Below are positions 8,491-14,785 of a stretch of DNA of 14,785 nt, piece after piece. The stretch lies in assembly GCA_934088535.1 (NCBI GenBank), contig CAKOJC010000029.1:1-14785 (forward strand), in the 5' to 3' direction. The DNA comes from an uncultured Bacilli bacterium (GTDB taxonomy: Bacteria; Bacillota_I; Bacilli_A; RF39; UBA660). The translations under genes and the position numbers were made by a program. The notes beneath the pieces are model-generated. The model had not been told where the DNA came from and did no database searches. It saw only the letters and a list, made by a program, of their open reading frames with translations. Within the stretch, counting starts at the first letter, position 1; each line of letters opens with the position of its first letter.

Positions 8491-9572
8491 TTACTCACTC
8501 CCTCATCTAAATCAAATATTTTTGCTTTTTCTACTATTCTTTTATTAATATTCTTTAAATCTGTTGTTGTGATGAATACTTGTATGTTTTTATCTAAAGA
8601 TTTAAAGATATTATTTCTATTTTTTTCATCCAGTTCACTAAATAAATCATCAAGTAATAATATAGGTTTTATATCATATTTTTCTATAAATATTTTAACT
8701 TCTGATAGCTTCATTGCTAGAATTATTAATTTTTGTATTCCTTGTGAACTATATTCTTTAGCATCATTTCCATTTTGACAAAATTTGTAGTCGTCTCTAT
8801 GTACTCCAAAGGAAGTCATTCCTATATTTATTTCTTTATTTCTATTTTTCTTTAGTTCTTTTAGTAATTTTTCTTTATCATTTGTTTTATAGTCTGATTC
8901 ATACTCAATCTCTATTTTTTGACCTTTTATGTAGTTCTTAAATATGTCATTAATGTATGAATTAATTAGATCAATATAGTTTTTTCTATAATTATAGATT
9001 TTTAAACCTTCATCCACTATTTTTTCATCTAATATATCTAAATATCTGGAATCTAAATTATTATTTAACATTATTTTTTTTAAAAAATCATTTTTGTTCT
9101 TAATTAAGGTGTTATAATTATTTAAATAATAAATATATTCTTTGTGTAGTTGAGATATTTGTATATTTAGATAATTTCTTCTAGTGTTTGGTGATGATTT
9201 AATTAGTTTTAACTCATCTGGAGAAAGCATTATTATCCTATATTGAGAGATAAAATCACTAAGTTTTCTCTGAATCTTTGTATTTATTTTTGTCTTTTTG
9301 CCATTCTTATCAAGATACAACTCAAGATTCTTTTTAGGACCGTAATCAAAATAGAAAACTTTTATTTTAAAAAATTCTTCTCCTTCTTTAATAATCGACA
9401 TTTCATTATTTGTTTTAAAAGATTTTGCTAAACTACCTAAATAGATAGATTCAATGATTGTTGTCTTGCCAATTCCATTTTTTCCAATTATGATGTTTAA
9501 ATTTGAAAAATTATCAAAGTTTTTTTTCTTGTAATTTCTAAAATTTAGTAGTTCTATTCTTGTAATATTCAT
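8487..9572 (-). CDS. recF: DNA replication and repair protein RecF
   Basis: RecF is an SMC-like ATPase that directs RecO/RecR and RecA to gaps. In 361 residues one sees the start [14 protein letters not shown], Walker A GKNGIGKT (30-37), the [17 protein letters not shown] stretch around 114-130 with RRNYLN after it, an ABC signature reading [17 protein letters not shown], and Walker [13 protein letters not shown] (about 304-315), followed by VFITTTDL. The signature differs from the more usual SQGQQRTL. The stop TGA overlaps the gyrB ATG. Ribosome site GAGG lies seven bases upstream. It heads an operon with gyrB and gyrA and has its own promoter, being separated from dnaN by comK and two terminators. 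Confidence 0.96.
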
Positions 9573-9639
9573 TTTTAAACCTCATTTACCCCTTTTTTTT
9601 GATTTTTCTATCATTTAGGTACACCTACACAACAATTAA

Positions 9640-9648
9640 ATTATACCA
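9640..9648 (-). promoter_or_regulatory. Extended -10 promoter of recF-gyrB-gyrA
   Basis: The minus strand reads TGG directly before TATAAT (extended -10 form TGN-TATAAT; -10 at 9645-9640). A good -35 hexamer is lacking: the position 17 bases upstream falls in the T-tract of the comK terminator. Transcription would start near 9633, leaving a leader of about 60 bases. An interrupted dyad TAGGT-AC-ACCTA (9616-9627) sits just after the start and could be an operator (speculative). Confidence 0.65.
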
Positions 9649-9661
9649 TAAATTAGTACAT

Positions 9662-9697
9662 AAAAAAAGATAATTTTAATTTTAATTATCTTTTTTT
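9662..9697 (-). terminator. Terminator of the comK-family gene
   Basis: Perfect 14-bp arms (9662-9675 and 9684-9697, core AAAGATAATT / AATTATCTTT) surround an 8-base loop and give a T-tract on the minus strand. The upstream arm uses the last codons of the gene. The symmetric A/T flanks could also let it work in the other direction. Confidence 0.8.
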
Positions 9698-10137
9698 GAT
9701 ATTCTTTCATCTAAAATAAATTTTAATCTAGTTGCTCTTAAAATTTGATTAGATAATGAGCCATAAGATACGTCAAATTCAAGAGTATCGCCATTTTTAA
9801 ATAGTATTGCTGACTTTCCATTGTCGACTTTATAGTATTTTTCTATTTTTTCTAAATTTATCCATATACAATCTTCTCTTTCTGGAGATGTTGTAGGAAA
9901 AAATATCATTTTTCTACTTTCTTCTACTATTATTGGTGATTTATGAGTTATTCCTAGCATCTTACGTGTTCCATCTTTTCTTCCTTCAAATGAACTACCA
10001 AAGTATTCACAACTGTGTTCCAATATTTCTTGTACACTATTATCAACAATGTATTCACTATCATGTTCTATTACTTTTGATTGCGTTTCACCAATAGGTA
10101 ATATTAGCTGTGTATCATAGTTTATCTCATAATTCAT
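9682..10137 (-). CDS. comK: ComK-family transcription regulator
   Basis: ComK is the master activator of competence in Bacillus and relatives; it binds DNA in the minor groove. The 151-residue protein aligns along its length with my recollection of B. subtilis ComK: YEINYDTQLILP near the N terminus, KVIEHDSEYIVDNS, the hallmark SCEYFGSSFEGRKDGT (about 41-56), ITHKSPIIVEESRKMIFFPT, CIWINL, FKNGDTLEFDVSYGSLSNQILRA. It stops at the point where the B. subtilis protein (192 residues) continues into a tail containing the FMLYPK motif used by MecA-ClpCP, so the known degradation tag is missing. It has its own promoter and terminator and sits between dnaN and recF, where yaaA is expected. Whether it controls competence here is not shown by the sequence. 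Confidence 0.88.
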   Translation of the reverse strand: MNYEINYDTQLILPIGETQSKVIEHDSEYIVDNSVQEILEHSCEYFGSSFEGRKDGTRKMLGITHKSPIIVEESRKMIFFPTTSPEREDCIWINLEKIEKYYKVDNGKSAILFKNGDTLEFDVSYGSLSNQILRATRLKFILDERISKKDN

Positions 10138-10167
10138 ATTTTCTTCCCCCTTTCATAAATAATGGCC

Positions 10168-10195
10168 ACTATACTAGCACACTTGCTTTGTCGAA
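10168..10195 (-). promoter_or_regulatory. Promoter of the comK-family gene
   Basis: On the minus strand, TTCGAC (10195-10190) and TATAGT (10173-10168) lie 16 bases apart. An alternative is an extended -10, TGC-TAGTAT, three bases upstream. The -35 region is the nearest of three phased GTCGAA repeats, so a protein on those repeats would sit at or just upstream of RNA polymerase. The ribosome site AAAGGGGGAAG precedes the ATG at 10137. Confidence 0.6.
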
Positions 10196-10215
10196 ATTTG
10201 TCGAATTATGTCGAA
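10190..10215 (-). repeat. Three 10-bp-phased GTCGAA repeats (candidate operator)
   Basis: GTCGAA occurs at 10190-10195, 10200-10205 and 10210-10215 on the plus strand (TTCGAC in the direction of comK transcription), separated by four A/T bases each time. The exact 10-bp period places all copies on one face of the helix, as expected for a direct-repeat operator. I do not recognise the motif. Confidence 0.6.
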
Positions 10216-10241
10216 AAATGATAAAAAGTTTAAAAAAGTGC

Positions 10242-10266
10242 AAAAAAAAACGAAAATATTCGTTTT
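10242..10266 (-). terminator. Terminator after dnaN
   Basis: On the minus strand, immediately after the dnaN TAA, AAAACGAA and TTCGTTTT pair around a 4-base loop (10247-10266) and run into a long T-tract (10242-10250). This separates the dnaA-dnaN transcript from comK. Confidence 0.85.
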
Positions 10267-11385
10267 TTAGTATGTTTTCATAGGTAAAATTAATTCAATT
10301 AGTTCATCATTTTCAGCTTCTTTTAGAATTATTGGACTTATTTCACCATTTAATAATATATATATTTCTTCTTTATTAAATACCTTTAATGCTTCCATCA
10401 TATATTTAACACTGAATGAAATTTTAATATCATTTTCTGTTTCGTTTGTAATTACTATTTTATCTTTTCCTTTTCCTTCTGTACTAGCTGCTCTAATAAT
10501 AAGTTCAGATTCCGTTACTTCCATATCTACGATATTTTTATCTTTTGATTGAGTAAGAGATGATGCTGTATCAAGTAAGCTATAAAGATCTTTTAGATTA
10601 GCTTTAATTTTATGTTTAAATTCTTTAGGAATTGAATTATCAGTATTTGGATATGTTCCATTTAATAATGATGTTTGGAATATAATGTTATCAAATTTAA
10701 ATAATGCTTTATTTGGGAATACGTGAATTTCTAACTCTGATTCTTTATCAATTGTTTTAACTAATTCATTTATATTTCTTGCTGGAATAACCATGTTAAC
10801 ATTTTCTGAATACATTTTATCTAACTTAATAGTAACTTTAGAAAGTCTATAAGAGTCAGTTGCTACACATTCAAAGATGTCTCCGATTAATTTAATGTTA
10901 ACACCTGTTAATAAAGGTCTACTTTCTTGTAGTGAGCACGCAAATGATGTTTTATTGATTATTTCTTTAAATTTTTGACTATCTAATTTAATAGGATTTT
11001 TAACTTCTTCTAATTTGATGTTTGGGAAGTCTTCTTGGTTGAAGCAAGGAAAGTCATAAATTCCTCCACTTTCTGTTTTAAATGATACTTCATTGTTTTC
11101 AAAGTTTTCTACTAAGATGTTAGTATTTTGTAATTTACTAACAGTACTTAATAATGTTTTTCCATATATAATAGTACAACCAATTTCATCTATGCTCTTA
11201 ATATCTCTTTTGTCAATAAATGTTTGAATTGTAATATCATTGTCTGTTGCTGTTAAATAAAGTCCATCTTTTGTTAATTCAAACTTAATACCATTAAGTA
11301 CAGGAATTATATTTCTTGTAGATAGTGCTTTACTTACACAATTTAGTCCTTCCATTAATACATTTTTTTCTATTAACATTTTCAT
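10267..11385 (-). CDS. dnaN: DNA polymerase III sliding clamp (beta subunit)
   Basis: DnaN forms the ring that holds the polymerase on DNA. The 372-residue length and three-domain layout fit the family. Recognisable parts are the N-terminal MLIEKNVLMEGLNCVSKALSTRNIIPVLNGIKFEL, the domain 2 opening ESRPLLTGVNIKLIGDIFECVATDSYRLSKV, NGTYPNTDNSIP, and the C-terminal EISPIILKEAENDELIELILPM, which ends with the usual clamp C-terminal strand. AGGAGG (11401-11396) lies ten bases before the ATG at 11385. An ATG two codons later would leave an even longer spacing and is less likely. It follows dnaA by 143 bases containing origin elements, is probably transcribed with dnaA, and is ended by a strong terminator. 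Confidence 0.97.
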   Translation of the reverse strand: MKMLIEKNVLMEGLNCVSKALSTRNIIPVLNGIKFELTKDGLYLTATDNDITIQTFIDKRDIKSIDEIGCTIIYGKTLLSTVSKLQNTNILVENFENNEVSFKTESGGIYDFPCFNQEDFPNIKLEEVKNPIKLDSQKFKEIINKTSFACSLQESRPLLTGVNIKLIGDIFECVATDSYRLSKVTIKLDKMYSENVNMVIPARNINELVKTIDKESELEIHVFPNKALFKFDNIIFQTSLLNGTYPNTDNSIPKEFKHKIKANLKDLYSLLDTASSLTQSKDKNIVDMEVTESELIIRAASTEGKGKDKIVITNETENDIKISFSVKYMMEALKVFNKEEIYILLNGEISPIILKEAENDELIELILPMKTY

Positions 11386-11404
11386 AATAATTTTTCCTCC
11401 TTTT

Positions 11405-11456
11405 TCTTATTATATATATATTTATTACTATTATAGAGTGTTAATAATGTTGATAA
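11405..11456 (-). other. Candidate basal unwinding element in the dnaA-dnaN spacer
   Basis: On the minus strand two DnaA boxes lie end to end, TTATCAACA (11456-11448) and TTATTAACA (11447-11439). Then come CTC-TA, then the trinucleotides TAA-TAG-TAA-TAA (11433-11422) and a run of alternating A/T. Boxes, a short G/C-containing spacer, trinucleotides of the form [T/C]A[G/A] and an A+T-rich tract are the arrangement described in Bacillus for DnaA-trio elements, where DnaA opens the duplex. The rest of the spacer has three further weak boxes (11475-11483, 11511-11519, 11529-11537). Assignment by pattern only. Confidence 0.6.
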
Positions 11457-11528
11457 CTCATTTATCATTAGGTTTTATCTACATATTATGTAAACTTACG
11501 ATTGTTAAGATGTTTATAACTTGTGTAT

Positions 11529-12938
11529 TTATTCACAAATCTTTTCTTTTAATATCTTAATTTCTTCTTGTAATTTTGTATTTGTTTTTAATTCATTTGA
11601 AATTTTTTCGTGTGAATATATAACTGTTGAATGATCTCTACCTCCAAATTCTAAACCTATTCTTTGTAAGCTTTCTTCTGTCATTATTCTACTTAAGTAC
11701 ATTGCTATAGCTCTAGCATCTGTAACGTTTTTCTTTTTCATTTTTCCTTTTAGCATTGAAGCTTCTAAGTTGAAGTATTTAGCGACTATATCAATTATTT
11801 TTGCTACTGAGTTAGTTCTATATACTGTTTTTGGTACAAATTCTTGTAGTGCTTCTTGAGCAATTTCTAATGTAACCTCAGGTATATTGAATGCTGCTTT
11901 ATATGCCACTATTCTTATTACTGCGCCTTCTAAGTTTCTTATGTCACTTCCACAGTTATTTGCTATATAGTTAATAACATCTTCATTTATATCTAAGTCA
12001 TAGTCATTAATCATTATTTTATTTTTAATTATATTCTTTTTAAGCTCTGGTTCTGGTGGATTAATCGATTCTGTTAATCCCCATCTAAATCTTGTTTTAA
12101 GTCTGTCCTCTAAGTATTTATAATCGTTTATTGATGTATCTGATGCGATTATTATTTGTTTTTCATTATCATATAATGTATTAAATGTGTTTGTAAATTC
12201 TATTTGTGATTTGGTTGCGTTTTCAAGAAATTGAATATCATCGATCATTAATACATCTACATTTCTATATTTTTCTCTAAATGCTTCTAAGTAGCTTACA
12301 TTGTTATCATATTTACTTTTTGCATTTATTATTGCTCTATAGTCATTTGTAAATTGTTCTGCTGTTATATAAAGTACTCTTTTATCTGAATGATTTACTA
12401 TGTAATTTCCAATGGCATGCATTAAATGTGTTTTTCCAAGTCCACTTTTTGCATATATAAAATAAGGATTATATAATTTTCCAGGATTCTGGGCTACTGC
12501 TAGTGCTGTTCCATATGCCAATTTATTTGAATCACCAACTACAAATGTATCAAAAGTATATTTTGGATTAAAGTTACTTATATATTTGTAATTTGTAAGA
12601 TCATTAGCTGTTGATTCCTCTATTTCTTCTTCAATATCATTTTTATTTTTTATCTTTGGTTTTTCTGTCTTTTTTTCTATTTTTTTTACATCTTTTTCAA
12701 AAATATATTCTATTTCACAGGTGTCACTGGTTATATCATTTAATATATCTTCTATTATAGAACTATAATTTTTAGTTATGTTTTGGAGTAAAAGTTCATT
12801 TGTTGGTACTATAATTATTATTTTACTGTCCTCATAAGAATAGAGTTTCAGGTCTTTAAATATATAGTTATAGGACATCAATGATACTTTTGTCTTTATT
12901 TTTTCTAAAAATTTTTTCCAAATATCTTCAACATCCAT
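11529..12938 (-). CDS. dnaA: Chromosomal replication initiator protein DnaA
   Basis: DnaA binds origin boxes, oligomerises with ATP and melts oriC. In 469 residues: domain I (1-80, IWKKFLEKIKTKVSLMSYNYIF), a charged Lys/Glu linker (about 84-110), the AAA+ domain from NPKYTFDTFVVGDSN (124-138) with Walker A AKSGLGKT (163-170), Walker B VLMIDDIQF (229-237), the sensor stretch IIIASDTS (263-270) and RLKTRFRWGL (279-288), then domain IV with the DNA-binding signature GRDHSTV (433-439). The P-loop begins with Ala rather than the usual Gly, which the Walker consensus allows. AAAGGAG precedes the ATG. Its promoter lies about 45 bases upstream, with DnaA boxes beyond, so autoregulation is likely. Confidence 0.98.
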   Translation of the reverse strand: MDVEDIWKKFLEKIKTKVSLMSYNYIFKDLKLYSYEDSKIIIIVPTNELLLQNITKNYSSIIEDILNDITSDTCEIEYIFEKDVKKIEKKTEKPKIKNKNDIEEEIEESTANDLTNYKYISNFNPKYTFDTFVVGDSNKLAYGTALAVAQNPGKLYNPYFIYAKSGLGKTHLMHAIGNYIVNHSDKRVLYITAEQFTNDYRAIINAKSKYDNNVSYLEAFREKYRNVDVLMIDDIQFLENATKSQIEFTNTFNTLYDNEKQIIIASDTSINDYKYLEDRLKTRFRWGLTESINPPEPELKKNIIKNKIMINDYDLDINEDVINYIANNCGSDIRNLEGAVIRIVAYKAAFNIPEVTLEIAQEALQEFVPKTVYRTNSVAKIIDIVAKYFNLEASMLKGKMKKKNVTDARAIAMYLSRIMTEESLQRIGLEFGGRDHSTVIYSHEKISNELKTNTKLQEEIKILKEKICE

Positions 12939-12982
12939 AACTTTGTCTCCTTTCTAATTTCTAACGTTGCTTTCTAACTAAA

Positions 12983-13010
12983 ATTATAATTCATCTTTTT
13001 TTAAAGTCAA
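12983..13010 (-). promoter_or_regulatory. dnaA promoter
   Basis: On the minus strand, TTGACT (13010-13005) and TATAAT (12988-12983) are separated by 16 bases. Transcription would start near 12976, leaving a leader of about 38 bases with ribosome site AAAGGAG. The box TTATTCACG lies about 35 bp upstream of the -35. Confidence 0.82.
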
Positions 13011-13141
13011 ACACAAAATTTATTTAACATTTATATTAACAACTTATTCACGATTTGTAAACAACTTTTTTCTTTTATTTTCGTATTTAAATTTAGTTAT
13101 TCACAATATCAACAAAATTAAATCTTAATAATTTTAGCAAT

Positions 13142-13194
13142 TGTGGATAACTTGTTAATAAGTTAACATAATAATGTTAATACAATGTTGATAA
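13142..13194 (-). promoter_or_regulatory. Phased DnaA-box array in oriC
   Basis: The perfect DnaA box TGTGGATAA (13142-13150; TTATCCACA on the minus strand) is followed in the same orientation by TGTTAATAA (13153-13161), TGTTAATAC (13175-13183) and TGTTGATAA (13186-13194). Starts are 11, 22 and 11 bases apart, so all lie on an 11-bp ladder, close to one helical turn per step. The first is high-affinity by consensus; the others carry one to three mismatches. Confidence 0.75.
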
Positions 13195-13231
13195 GTTAAC
13201 ATAATAAATATTAAAAATAAGTTTACATAAT
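13158..13231 (+). repeat. Three direct repeats ATAAGTTAACATAATAA in oriC
   Basis: Copies lie at 13158-13174 and 13191-13207 (identical) and at 13217-13231 (ATAAGTTTACATAAT). The first two overlap the ends of DnaA boxes, so box plus repeat forms a unit repeated at 33 bp. The first copy also takes part in a TTAACAT / ATGTTAA dyad (13163-13180). The third supplies the -35 of the plus-strand promoter. A role as an A+T-rich melting region or an additional binding site is inferred. Confidence 0.65.
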
Positions 13232-13250
13232 ATTAAAAATAGTTTAAAAT
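13222..13250 (+). promoter_or_regulatory. Promoter of the plus-strand oriC-flanking gene
   Basis: TTTACA (13222-13227) and TAAAAT (13245-13250) are 17 bases apart. The predicted start near 13257 coincides with the GGAG ribosome site (13257-13260), which would leave a leader of only about 14 bases, so either the start site is slightly upstream or the leader is unusually short. Confidence 0.55.
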
Positions 13251-13270
13251 ATATATGGAGATATGGGAAA

Positions 13271-14734
13271 ATGAATAAGAAAGAATTGTTAGAAAATTAT
13301 TTGAAAAAATTATATAAAATATATGTAGAAAAAAACTTTGATGAGTTTGTAAATACTATATTAAGTTATAACATTAGAATTGGAGACTATAAAAAAGATA
13401 TTTCATCTATTACTAAAAAAATTTTTGATGAAATACTAGTTATGCTTCCTCAAAGCAAAGCAAAATTTTCTTATAAGGAATTTAATAATTTTTATAAGAT
13501 AAATATGATATATAAAGTTTATAATGATCCAACACCTAAAGTTATAATAGATGTTCCAGTATTTATTGAGAATTATGAAAAAATAACTTTAAATTTAATA
13601 AGCTTTTTAATAGAAAATAAAATTAATTCTTATGTAAAGTTACAGAAAATATCTAAAAATTCATTGCTTGAAATTCGTATTGATAATGAAAATGAAGCTT
13701 TAAAAATAGTTGGTCATTTCAAAAATAATAAAGAAATAGTCGAAGAAATTAAATCTAGAGTTGTGCCTTTTTTACCAGAAGATAATTTATTAGGTTTTTC
13801 ATATGAATATAAACCATATAATTTTAAAAATTTTTATTATGTATGTTTATATGATTATTTTTCAACTTTAAAAACAGTTGATGATCTTACTTTAGATGGT
13901 TTTGAAGTATTTATGGATAATAGATATAAAAATGAAAGACGTTTAAATAAAAAAAGAATGTTATTATCAATTTATAAAAGTATTTCTACTATAAATCATG
14001 AAGAAGACTTGTATTCTATGTTTAAATATAATTCAAATATGGATATTGGTAGTATGAATCCTAATGAATATGATTTAAAGTTAGATGAGAATAAAATGAT
14101 ATATTTTGTTAATAAATTGGATGAAAGAATAATTTCATATGGCAGTGAAGAATATTTAAATTTAGTTTATTCAAAATTTTATGATAATTTTATTAAAAGA
14201 GAAGAAAGTTCAACATATTATGCTTATTTTTATAATATTTTCAGTAAATTATTATCAGAAGATTACAAGGATGTTGATAAATTATTAGATTTTTCAAATA
14301 TGCAAAAAGACTATATTTATACATTGATGATGTTAATATCAAGTTTGTTCTTTGCATATAAAAAGATGGGATTTACATTAAGCGATGTTTATTCTATATT
14401 AAAATATGTATTATTTAAAAAATATAAGTTAGAAATAGAAATAAAGTCTTTTGAAGAATTTGATAAACCAAAGAATATATATATATTTCCTTTAAATATT
14501 GAATATGGTAATAAAGTTGTTGATTTAAAAGATAAATCAAAAATTACAGTTAAAGAGTATTTTAGAAAAAACAAAGTATTAGATACTATTCCTTTAAATT
14601 CACTTGTATATATGAAAGATGGAAAAATATTAAAAGGTGAGGACTTTTTAAAAGATCTATATAAATATATAGGATTATATGATTCATTTGAAGAATTAAG
14701 AAATTCACTAATAACTTTAATAGAATTTAAATAA
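13271..14734 (+). CDS. Uncharacterised 487-residue protein divergent from dnaA
   Basis: I do not recognise this protein. It is lysine- and tyrosine-rich, with no signal peptide and no clear nuclease, ATPase or DNA-binding motif. Residues 88-190 alternate predicted strands and helices (KVIIDVPVFIENYEKITLNL, then LLEIRIDNENEALKIVGHF) and end in PFLPEDNLLGFSYEYKPYNF. A hydrophobic patch (TLMMLISSLFFAY, 351-363) is short for a membrane span and may be a buried helix. The C terminus (405-487) looks like a separate mixed domain. Ribosome site GGAG lies ten bases before the ATG. It occupies the place next to oriC where rpmH-rnpA usually begins. Codon and base use match the neighbours, so nothing suggests recent transfer. 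The reading frame is intact and runs with the leading strand. Confidence 0.85.
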   Translation: MNKKELLENYLKKLYKIYVEKNFDEFVNTILSYNIRIGDYKKDISSITKKIFDEILVMLPQSKAKFSYKEFNNFYKINMIYKVYNDPTPKVIIDVPVFIENYEKITLNLISFLIENKINSYVKLQKISKNSLLEIRIDNENEALKIVGHFKNNKEIVEEIKSRVVPFLPEDNLLGFSYEYKPYNFKNFYYVCLYDYFSTLKTVDDLTLDGFEVFMDNRYKNERRLNKKRMLLSIYKSISTINHEEDLYSMFKYNSNMDIGSMNPNEYDLKLDENKMIYFVNKLDERIISYGSEEYLNLVYSKFYDNFIKREESSTYYAYFYNIFSKLLSEDYKDVDKLLDFSNMQKDYIYTLMMLISSLFFAYKKMGFTLSDVYSILKYVLFKKYKLEIEIKSFEEFDKPKNIYIFPLNIEYGNKVVDLKDKSKITVKEYFRKNKVLDTIPLNSLVYMKDGKILKGEDFLKDLYKYIGLYDSFEELRNSLITLIEFK

Positions 14735-14738
14735 ATAA

Positions 14739-14767
14739 TTGACAATTTTAACTTGTTAGTATATAAT
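14739..14767 (+). promoter_or_regulatory. Perfect consensus sigma-A promoter at the right edge
   Basis: TTGACA (14739-14744) and TATAAT (14762-14767) are exactly 17 bases apart, both perfect. GTTAG (14755-14759) and CTAAC (14768-14772) form a small dyad around the -10. Transcription would start near 14774 and run out of the window. Such strength suggests a ribosomal protein or stable RNA gene; rpmH-rnpA is the usual next operon, but it is not visible. Confidence 0.85.
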
Positions 14768-14785
14768 CTAACTCAGTCGAGAGAA

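Larger units (their letters stand above)
12939..13270. other. oriC: oriC region upstream of dnaA
   Basis: This 332-base divergent spacer is where transcription switches from minus (left) to plus (right). It contains the dnaA promoter, DnaA boxes in both orientations, an array of same-orientation boxes, three A+T-rich repeats and the promoter of the plus-strand gene. Together with the dnaA-dnaN spacer it makes the two-part origin layout seen in Bacillus. Boxes on the plus strand include TTATTCACG (13044-13052) and TTATTCACA (13097-13105). Confidence 0.9.

Noticed and set aside
14389..14745. Minus-strand open frame of 118 codons opposite the 487-residue gene
   Set aside because: It is a shadow frame: no family resemblance, no convincing ribosome site, and it would run against the leading-strand direction.

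Overview
The window is a replication-origin neighbourhood from a very A+T-rich, low-GC Firmicute, most likely a member of the Bacilli. The evidence is the gene set dnaA-dnaN-recF-gyrB-gyrA, a ComK homologue (a Bacilli-type regulator), strong AGGAGG ribosome sites, and use of the standard code: recF ends in TGA and tryptophan is TGG, which argues against Mycoplasma/Spiroplasma. The extreme A+T richness and compact genes would suit small-genome gut Bacilli (RF39- or Erysipelotrichia-like). That placement is inference.

Layout. From the right, oriC (about 12939-13270) separates a plus-strand gene of unknown function (13271-14734) from a long minus-strand block. Every gene therefore points away from the origin, along the leading strand. 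Leftward the order is dnaA, a dnaA-dnaN spacer with a candidate basal unwinding system, dnaN, a terminator, a comK-family gene with its own promoter and terminator, recF-gyrB-gyrA (one operon with a 4-base recF/gyrB overlap) and a terminator. Next comes a gene-free stretch of about 1 kb, then the SRP RNA gene ffs, tadA, dnaX, ybaB/ebfC and recR. The right edge holds a perfect consensus sigma-A promoter reading out of the window.

The gene-free stretch (about 3106-4137) is the most striking part. It carries six sites of the chromosomal centromere motif parS (TGTTCCACGTGGAACA, or close variants) and one perfect match to the Noc nucleoid-occlusion binding site (TATTTCCCGGGAAATA). Five of the six parS sites are followed on the same side, at fixed distance, by a motif resembling a DnaA box (TGTTRATAA, or TGTTTATAG in one case). 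Part of the stretch is a diverged direct duplication of about 145 bp. It looks like a compact segregation centre about 9 kb from oriC.

The genes form one functional theme. DnaA opens the origin, DnaN clamps the polymerase, DnaX loads the clamp, gyrase relieves supercoils, RecF and RecR (with YbaB) serve recombinational repair, and parS/NBS sites presumably recruit ParB and Noc encoded elsewhere. The exceptions are tadA (tRNA editing), ffs (protein targeting), comK (regulation, sitting where yaaA is usually found) and the unrecognised 487-residue protein next to oriC.
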